Source: Bacteroidales bacterium
Lineage (GTDB): Bacteria; Bacteroidota; Bacteroidia; Bacteroidales; UBA7960
NCBI GenBank assembly: GCA_003555385.1
Contig: PWHO01000039.1
Coordinates: 1 to 11,836 of the forward strand
DNA length: 11,836 bases
Reading direction: 5' to 3'
The position numbers and the translations under genes were made by a program. Shown one piece after another: positions 6,663 through 11,836 of the stretch (position 1 is the first letter of the stretch; each line of letters opens with the position of its first letter). Under the pieces are notes generated by a model. That model worked only from the letters and a program-made list of their open reading frames with translations, ran no database searches and had not been told where the DNA came from.

Positions 6663-7235
6663 ATGTTTCTTGAAAATGATGTTGACCGGTCGCGAAGCCG
6701 GGGCTGGATAGAGGTGATATGCGGCAGCATGTTCTCCGGCAAAACCGAGGAATTGATCCGGAGGTTGAAACGGGCGCGTATTGCAAAGCTCAGGGTGGAG
6801 ATATTCAAACCGGGAGTGGATGTAAGGTATGATGAGGAAAAAGTTATCTCCCACGATGCAAGTGAAATATTATCCACCCCGGTACCGGCATCCGCTAATA
6901 TATTGCTGATGGCAGGGGAAGTGGATGTGGTCGGGATTGATGAGGCCCAGTTTTTCGACCCGGAGTTGCCGAACGTGTGCAACCAGTTGGCCAATATGGG
7001 CATCAGGGTCATTGTGGCGGGGCTTGACATGGATTTCAAGGGCAAGCCTTTCGGCCCTATGCCTGCGTTGCTGGCAACAGCCGAATACATTACCAAAGTA
7101 CATGCAATTTGTGTAAAATGCGGAAGCCTCGCCCAGTATTCTCACAGGACCACTCCCAACGAAGACCTGGTCATGCTCGGGGAAACCGATTCATACGAAC
7201 CGCTGTGCAGAGCGTGTTTTCACAGGCCAGAATAA
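6663..7235 (+). CDS. tdk: Thymidine kinase (type II, zinc-binding)
   Basis: Cytosolic enzyme that phosphorylates thymidine with ATP to dTMP in the salvage pathway. At 190 residues it has the usual length. The P-loop GSMFSGKT is at 21-28, the Walker B/catalytic block DEAQFF at 93-98 with the general base Glu94, and the thymidine-binding lasso region is in the C-terminal part. Four zinc-ligand cysteines are present as CVKC (150-153) and CRAC (182-185). The frame is open further upstream to a TTG at 6603, but that codon lies in the likely -7 element. The ATG at 6663 gives MFLENDVDRSRSRGWIEVIC, which agrees with the Bacteroidota homologues I remember. It is divergent from the rsmI operon and convergent with pgi; no intrinsic terminator follows it. 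Confidence 0.97.
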   Translation: MFLENDVDRSRSRGWIEVICGSMFSGKTEELIRRLKRARIAKLRVEIFKPGVDVRYDEEKVISHDASEILSTPVPASANILLMAGEVDVVGIDEAQFFDPELPNVCNQLANMGIRVIVAGLDMDFKGKPFGPMPALLATAEYITKVHAICVKCGSLAQYSHRTTPNEDLVMLGETDSYEPLCRACFHRPE

Positions 7236-7268
7236 ATGTAACGGAAACCATTTTGGGTCTAAGGCAGA

Positions 7269-7319
7269 CACGAAACTTTGGCGGGCACGAAACTTTGGCG
7301 GGCACGAAACTTTACAACC
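7269..7319. repeat. Three tandem 17-bp repeats across the pgi stop codon
   Basis: The 11-bp core CACGAAACTTT occurs at 7269, 7286 and 7303, with identical GGCGGG spacers between copies. The first two 17-bp units are identical, and the third diverges after the core because it enters pgi codons. The stop codon of pgi (TAA, 7314-7312) overlaps the end of the third core. A related GGCAGA precedes the first core. The array occupies most of the 76-bp gap between tdk and pgi. Confidence 0.88.
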
Positions 7320-8652
7320 GCTTCTTCAATGCTTTTCCGGCCTCTTCAAAACCAGGCTTTTCAAGCAGGGCAAACATATTTCGTTTATACGCTTCCACGC
7401 CAGGCTGATCAAAGGGATTCACCCCAAGCATGTACCCACTGAGCGCACAGGCCATTTCATAAAAATAGATCAGTTCACCAAGGCCGGCAGCATTGAGTTC
7501 GGGAAGAATAAGCTCGATATTCGGTACTCCGCCATCCACATGGGCCAGCATTGTACCACCGGAAGCCATTCGATTTACATAGCTGATCCGCTTCCCGGCA
7601 AGATAATTCAGCCCGTCGTCATCGTCCGGGTCTTCCGGGATTTCAAGTGTATGCTTTGATTTTCCAATGGTCAGGACGGTTTCAAACAAATGCCTTTGCC
7701 CTTCCTGGATATACTGCCCCATGGAATGCAGGTCGGTGGTAAAAACAACGCCGGCCGGAAAAATTCCTTTCCCTTCTTTCCCTTCACTTTCCCCGAATAA
7801 CTGCTTCCACCATTCGATCATATATTGCATGGCCGGATTGTAGGATGCCATAATTTCCGTGGACATCCCCTTGTTCAGCAGCACATTTCTGATCACGGCA
7901 TAAAGCGCGGCGGGATTATCGGCCAAAGCCTCATTATTTCTTAAATGAACGGCCATTCGTCTTGCCCCTTCCATCAGTTCCCTGATATCAAAACCGGCTA
8001 CCGCAATGGGCAGTAGACCGACAGGGGTCAGCACCGAATACCTGCCCCCCACATCGTCGGGAATGGTGTAGGTAGCATACCCCTGGGAATCAGCAAGTTT
8101 TTTCAGCGCCCCCTTTGACGCATCCGTAATGGCAAAAATCCGGCGGGCAGCTTCCTTTTTTCCGGCTTTTTTCTCCAGGTGCCGCCTCAGCAGCCTGAAC
8201 GCGAGGGCAGGTTCCGTGGTGGTGCCTGATTTGGAAATAACAATAATGGAGTAAGTCCGGTTATCAAGCCACTGAAGGAGTTCATGCAGGTAGTCTTCAT
8301 CCAGGTGATGTCCGGCAAAAATAATTTTCGGGTGAGCTGTGCCGTTTTCACCCGGGAAAGAACAGGAAAGGGCCTCGATCACTGCACGTGACCCCAGGTA
8401 TGACCCTCCTATCCCGACCACAACAACTGCATCAGATTGCTTTCTGATACGGCGGGCATCAGACTCAATGTTCTCAAGCAGGTCAGCTTCGGTATTCTCC
8501 GGCAGATCAACCCACCCAAGGAATTCACTCCCCTTTCCGCTTTTGTGATAGATATGATCCCTGTGAAGTTTGATTTCCCTCTCAAATATCCGGATCTCGT
8601 CCTCAGACACAAATGGAAGCACATGCCCGTGCTTAACCGACAGACTGATCAT
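7312..8652 (-). CDS. pgi: Glucose-6-phosphate isomerase
   Basis: Cytosolic enzyme interconverting glucose 6-phosphate and fructose 6-phosphate in glycolysis and gluconeogenesis. The 446 residues correspond to the short form found in Bacillus and Bacteroidota. The sugar-phosphate binding SIS regions show VVVGIGGSYLGSRAVIEAL (77-95) and ISKSGTTTEPALAFR (139-153). The family signature DDVGGRYSVLTPVG is at 199-212. By spacing against the Bacillus enzyme the catalytic residues are Glu288 (in FGESEGKEGKG), His309 (in DLHSMGQY) and Lys423 (in GVEAYKRN), all present. The ATG lies 2 nt after the infB stop, so translation is probably coupled to infB and pgi depends on the infB transcript unless an internal promoter exists. 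The stop codon overlaps a 17-bp tandem repeat, and no terminator hairpin is seen after it. Confidence 0.98.
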   Translation of the reverse strand: MISLSVKHGHVLPFVSEDEIRIFEREIKLHRDHIYHKSGKGSEFLGWVDLPENTEADLLENIESDARRIRKQSDAVVVVGIGGSYLGSRAVIEALSCSFPGENGTAHPKIIFAGHHLDEDYLHELLQWLDNRTYSIIVISKSGTTTEPALAFRLLRRHLEKKAGKKEAARRIFAITDASKGALKKLADSQGYATYTIPDDVGGRYSVLTPVGLLPIAVAGFDIRELMEGARRMAVHLRNNEALADNPAALYAVIRNVLLNKGMSTEIMASYNPAMQYMIEWWKQLFGESEGKEGKGIFPAGVVFTTDLHSMGQYIQEGQRHLFETVLTIGKSKHTLEIPEDPDDDDGLNYLAGKRISYVNRMASGGTMLAHVDGGVPNIELILPELNAAGLGELIYFYEMACALSGYMLGVNPFDQPGVEAYKRNMFALLEKPGFEEAGKALKKRL

Positions 8653-8654
8653 GA

Positions 8655-11600
8655 CTATTCAAGTTTTCGTGCAATTTCAACCGTCTCAAATGCTTCGATG
8701 ATATCTCCCCCCTTAATGTCATTGAAGCGATCAATATTCAACCCGCATTCGTAACCGGAAGACACTTCTCTCACATCATCCTTATACCGCTTCAGTGATC
8801 CCAGTTTGCCGGTATATACCACAATGCCGTCGCGGATCAGGCGAATATCCGAGTTCCGGTTTATTTTCCCGTCCATCACCATGCAACCGGCTACAGTACC
8901 TACTTTTGTGATTTTGAACACATCCCGGACTTCCAGGTTGGCGATCACTTTTTCTTCGATCTCCGGCGAGAGCATGCCCTCAATGGCCGACTTCAGTTCA
9001 TTGATCGCATTGTAGATCACACTGTAGAGGCGGATATCGATCTGTTCCTGTTCTGCCAGTTTCCTGGCGGTCATGGACGGCCGCACCTGGAAGCCGATTA
9101 TAATGGCATTTGAAGCAGAGGCCAGCAGGACATCACCCTCAGTGATCTGACCGACGGCCTTGTGGATGATATTGACCTGAATCTCCTCAGAAGACAGTTT
9201 AAGGATGGAGTCACTAAGGGCTTCCACAGAACCGTCCACATCACCTTTCACAATTACATTCAGTTCCTTGAAATCTCCTATGGCAATCCTTCTGCCAATC
9301 TCATCCAGGGTAATATGTTTCTGCGTACGCAGCCCCTGCTCACGTATCAGCTGCTGACGCTTGTTGGTAACGCTTTTGGCTTCGCTCTCAGTTTCCATCA
9401 CATTGAAGGTGTCACCCGCCTGGGGAGCGCCGTCAAGTCCAAGAATCAACACCGGGGTCGCAGGGCCGGCCTCACTGATCCTTTGGCCCCTTTCGTTGAA
9501 CATGGCCTTTACCTTGCCATGGGTGGTACCGGCCACCACGAGGTCACCAATTTGCAAAGCACCGTTTTGTACCAGTATCGTTGACACATAGCCACGGCCC
9601 CGGTCGAGTGAGGATTCAATGACAGTTCCTGAAGCCCTCCTCTTCGGATTGGCCTTTAACTCAAGCATCTCAGCCTCGAGCAATACCTTTTCCAGCAGGT
9701 TTTCCGTATTCAGCCCCTCTTTTGCCGAGATCTCCTGGCTCTGGAACTTCCCGCCCCAGTCTTCTACCAGGATATTCATATTTGCCAGCTCTTCCTTGAC
9801 TTTTTCAGGATTGGCATTTTCCTTATCGATCTTGTTGATGGCGATCACAATGGGTACGCCGGCGGCCTGGGCGTGATTGATGGCCTCCACCGTCTGGGGC
9901 ATCACGCTGTCATCGGCAGCCACCACAATAATGGCCACATCCGTGACCTTTGCACCCCTGGCCCGCATGGCAGTAAAAGCCTCATGACCGGGAGTATCAA
10001 GGAAGGTGATTCTTTTCCCGGTATCCAGTTCTACGGCATAAGCCCCGATATGCTGGGTGATGCCTCCGGCCTCTCCGGCAATTACGTTCGCATGACGGAT
10101 ATGGTCAAGCAGGGAGGTCTTACCATGGTCCACGTGACCCATCACGGTAACAATGGGTGCACGATCACGCAGATCGACCGGATCATCCTCTTCCTCCTCA
10201 ATGGCCTCCTGCGAATCGGCACTGACGAATTCCACGTCATAGCCGAACTCATCCGCCACAATTGTGATGGTTTCGGCATCCAGTCGCTGATTAATTGACA
10301 CAAACAACCCAAGCGACATACATGTGGAGATTACCTCATTGACAGAAAGATCCATCAGGCTGGCAAGTTCGGCAGCAGAAATAAATTCCGTTACCTCAAG
10401 TGTTTTGTCTCCGGATGCCTCCTGCTGCTGCTCTTTCTCTTTCTGCTGCTGCAGGATATCCCGCTTTATGCGGCGATGTTTCGCCGCCTTGGATTTGCCG
10501 CTTCCACTGAGGTTCGCCAGGGTTTCGCGGATCTGACGTGAGATTTCCTCTTCTGTAACCTCAGGTTTGGGCTGTGCTTTTCCTTTCTTCCGTGCTTTCT
10601 GGGTGTCCTGACGTCCTCTTTTATCCTGCTGGGTGGTAGCCGGCGTTTCTGCGGGTTTATCCCTTTTGATCCGCTTACGTTTCCGCTTCTTGGCCTTTCC
10701 GGGATCAGAAGAAGAAGCCACAGGTTTCTTCTCGGCTTCTTTCTTGTCAGGGAGATCCATTTTACCAAGGATAGTAGGTCCTTCCAGTTTTTTAAACTTG
10801 GTCTGATAATGATCCCTGGATGGTTCCGCAGGTTGCTCAATGGCTTTTTTATCTTCGGCTTTCCTCTCTTTAGCCTTTAACTCCGGTTCCGGAGCTTTTT
10901 CTCCGGGGGTTTCCCCTTCCTTCTCTTCCGATTTTTCCTCTGCCTTTTTATCAGCTTTCTTATCTGCTTTCTTGTCTGCTGTTTTTTTCTTTTTGGACGG
11001 CTTCTTTTCTTCAAGGTCAATCTTGCCCACGACCTTCAGCCCGTTGTCCGATTCTTCCCTGACGGGCTCATCATCGTCAGTACTTGCAGGGGCGTCTTTC
11101 TTCGGATCTTTATCTGCCGTTTTATCAGCAGCCTCTTTTTCAGCCGGGATTTCTTCTTTTTCGGATGCCGCCGGAGGTTTCTCCTCCTTCGCCTCCTTCT
11201 TGTCTTTTTCGCCGATATCCGTGGCGGGCTCTTCTTCCTGTTCCGAGGGTTGCTCTTCTTTCTGTTTGGGCTTTCCTTTCAGCTCTTCCGGATCGAGTTT
11301 TCCAAGAACCTTGGGACCAGTGGCCCTGGATTCCTCTTTTCCTTCCTTCCTTTCCGCTTTTTCTTCAGCCTTTTCCCCGTCTTTTTCAGCCTCTGCCGGC
11401 GTTTCTTCAGCTTTCTCCTTCTTCTCCACGGGGGCATCTTCCATCCCCTTGATCATCAATTCATCCCCGGCGTCTTCTTCCGGCGATTCACCTTTTTCCT
11501 CTTTGGCCGCCTCTTCATCCTTATCAATGGAGATGCTTTCCCGCTTCATTATATTTAAACCGGCTTTACGGGTAGCCTCCTTCAGGGTCTTTTCACTTTG

Positions 11601-11765
11601 AAACTCCTGAAATAAAAGCTCATAAGCTTCCTGAGAGATCTTGGCATTCGGGTTATTGTTCACTGCGATCCCCTTCTTGCTGAGAAAATCCACAATGGTG
11701 GTAAGCCCGATGTTGAACTCCCTGGCTACTTTACTAAGTCTTCGTGTTTTGGTCCCTTCAGTCAT
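8655..11765 (-). CDS. infB: Translation initiation factor IF-2
   Basis: GTPase that positions initiator fMet-tRNA on the 30S subunit and promotes subunit joining. The 1036 residues are long for the family because of a 380-residue charged linker. Parts in order: IF2N domain (1-55, RRLSKVAREFNIGLTTIVDFL); a Glu/Lys/Ala-rich, probably disordered linker (about 80-450) with an ADKK repeat (263-274) and basic stretch (358-370); a second IF2N-like domain (457-512); the G domain with GHVDHGKT (543-550), DTPGHEAF (590-597), NKID (644-647) and SAKEG (680-684); domain II (705-800); IF-2 domain 3 (810-920); and C-terminal fMet-tRNA domain (925-1030). The start MTEGTKTRRLSKVARE agrees with Bacteroidota homologues; an in-frame TTG at 11816 is within a promoter-like element and is unlikely. 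It is followed 2 nt later by pgi. Whether nusA lies upstream is outside the window. Confidence 0.98.
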   Translation of the reverse strand: MTEGTKTRRLSKVAREFNIGLTTIVDFLSKKGIAVNNNPNAKISQEAYELLFQEFQSEKTLKEATRKAGLNIMKRESISIDKDEEAAKEEKGESPEEDAGDELMIKGMEDAPVEKKEKAEETPAEAEKDGEKAEEKAERKEGKEESRATGPKVLGKLDPEELKGKPKQKEEQPSEQEEEPATDIGEKDKKEAKEEKPPAASEKEEIPAEKEAADKTADKDPKKDAPASTDDDEPVREESDNGLKVVGKIDLEEKKPSKKKKTADKKADKKADKKAEEKSEEKEGETPGEKAPEPELKAKERKAEDKKAIEQPAEPSRDHYQTKFKKLEGPTILGKMDLPDKKEAEKKPVASSSDPGKAKKRKRKRIKRDKPAETPATTQQDKRGRQDTQKARKKGKAQPKPEVTEEEISRQIRETLANLSGSGKSKAAKHRRIKRDILQQQKEKEQQQEASGDKTLEVTEFISAAELASLMDLSVNEVISTCMSLGLFVSINQRLDAETITIVADEFGYDVEFVSADSQEAIEEEEDDPVDLRDRAPIVTVMGHVDHGKTSLLDHIRHANVIAGEAGGITQHIGAYAVELDTGKRITFLDTPGHEAFTAMRARGAKVTDVAIIVVAADDSVMPQTVEAINHAQAAGVPIVIAINKIDKENANPEKVKEELANMNILVEDWGGKFQSQEISAKEGLNTENLLEKVLLEAEMLELKANPKRRASGTVIESSLDRGRGYVSTILVQNGALQIGDLVVAGTTHGKVKAMFNERGQRISEAGPATPVLILGLDGAPQAGDTFNVMETESEAKSVTNKRQQLIREQGLRTQKHITLDEIGRRIAIGDFKELNVIVKGDVDGSVEALSDSILKLSSEEIQVNIIHKAVGQITEGDVLLASASNAIIIGFQVRPSMTARKLAEQEQIDIRLYSVIYNAINELKSAIEGMLSPEIEEKVIANLEVRDVFKITKVGTVAGCMVMDGKINRNSDIRLIRDGIVVYTGKLGSLKRYKDDVREVSSGYECGLNIDRFNDIKGGDIIEAFETVEIARKLE
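10743..11321 (-). repeat. Three spaced copies of a GxxGK(I/L/M)D motif in the IF-2 linker
   Basis: The linker carries GPKVLGKLDPEE (residues 150-161), GLKVVGKIDLEE (242-253) and GPTILGKMDLPD (329-340), roughly 90 residues apart. Each is a short hydrophobic patch within otherwise charged, low-complexity sequence. I recall single copies of similar motifs in other Bacteroidota IF-2 proteins; their role is not known to me. They look like short linear binding motifs rather than folded domains. Confidence 0.7.
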
Positions 11766-11767
11766 AT

Positions 11768-11808
11768 ACAGATTTCTGTTATCAATCGTTTTACGGAGCC
11801 GGTAAAAC
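11768..11808 (-). promoter_or_regulatory. Two potential hairpins in the infB leader
   Basis: On the minus strand GTTTTAC (11808-11802) and GTAAAAC (11794-11788) form a 7-bp stem with a 7-nt loop, starting about where transcription should begin. Closer to the gene, ACAG (11779-11776) and CTGT (11771-11768) form a 4-bp stem with an AAAT loop, ending 2 nt before the ATG at 11765. Together they take up most of a leader of about 42 nt. They could regulate access to the start codon, or the larger one could be an operator; neither is proven. Confidence 0.4.
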
Positions 11809-11813
11809 CGCTG

Positions 11814-11821
11814 CAAATTTA
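11814..11821 (-). promoter_or_regulatory. Candidate -7 element for infB-pgi
   Basis: TAAATTTG on the minus strand (11821 to 11814) is an exact TAnnTTTG match, predicting a start near 11807 and a 42-nt leader. The -33 region would lie beyond or at the window edge and cannot be judged. If real, infB-pgi has its own promoter independent of any nusA transcript. Confidence 0.45.
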
Positions 11822-11836
11822 TGGTATTTTATTCAA

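Noticed and set aside
7269..7319. CRISPR-like array
   Set aside because: The 11-bp repeats and 6-bp identical spacers are far too short, and the spacers are not unique. No cas genes are nearby.
10960..11000. ADKK coding repeat in infB as a mobile or regulatory repeat
   Set aside because: It is a short in-frame low-complexity run typical of the IF-2 linker and has no features of a separate element.
10840..11601. Long open frame of 253 codons on the plus strand, opposite the infB linker
   Set aside because: Its Ser/Phe/Leu-rich translation is the antisense of Glu/Lys/Ala-rich linker codons, with no recognisable domain. The minus-strand infB is certain here.

Overview
The window reads as an ordinary chromosomal segment of a member of the Bacteroidota. 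The evidence is a secreted protein with a type B type IX secretion sorting domain, several matches to the Bacteroidota -7 promoter element TAnnTTTG, a translation initiation factor IF-2 with the long acidic/lysine-rich linker of that phylum, and Bacteroidota-type thymidine kinase, RsmI and glucose-6-phosphate isomerase. Base composition looks close to balanced, which would suit an environmental Bacteroidales/Marinilabiliales-like organism, but I cannot fix the order or genus.

Layout, left to right: the N-terminal two thirds of an AbgT-family transporter (minus, cut by the window edge); a T9SS-exported surface or secreted protein with PKD, P-domain and Ig-like modules (minus) that ends at an intrinsic terminator; lepA (plus); a convergent junction carrying a 3-copy 20-bp tandem repeat; rsmI (minus) preceded 14 nt upstream by an uncharacterised 309-residue protein (minus); a divergent promoter region with an inverted repeat; tdk (plus); a second convergent junction carrying a 3-copy 17-bp tandem repeat; pgi (minus); and infB (minus), which ends 2 nt before pgi. 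The window stops 71 nt upstream of the infB start, so whether nusA precedes it is not visible. No intergenic gap exceeds 200 bp. I saw no tRNA, rRNA, CRISPR array, transposon or integrase.

Functionally, lepA, infB and rsmI concern translation (elongation factor 4, initiation factor 2, 16S rRNA methylation), tdk is nucleotide salvage, and pgi is central carbon metabolism. The 309-residue protein is probably co-transcribed with rsmI. The AbgT transporter and the T9SS cargo look like accessory genes, insulated by a terminator and a separate candidate promoter.

I did not find a convincing new biological system. The observations most worth following are small. Both convergent junctions hold short three-copy tandem repeats that run into the stop codon of the minus-strand gene, and in the rsmI case the copies place a stop codon in all three frames. 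An uncharacterised protein accompanies rsmI. The infB leader can form hairpins. lepA has a -7 element so close to its ATG that its mRNA would be nearly leaderless.
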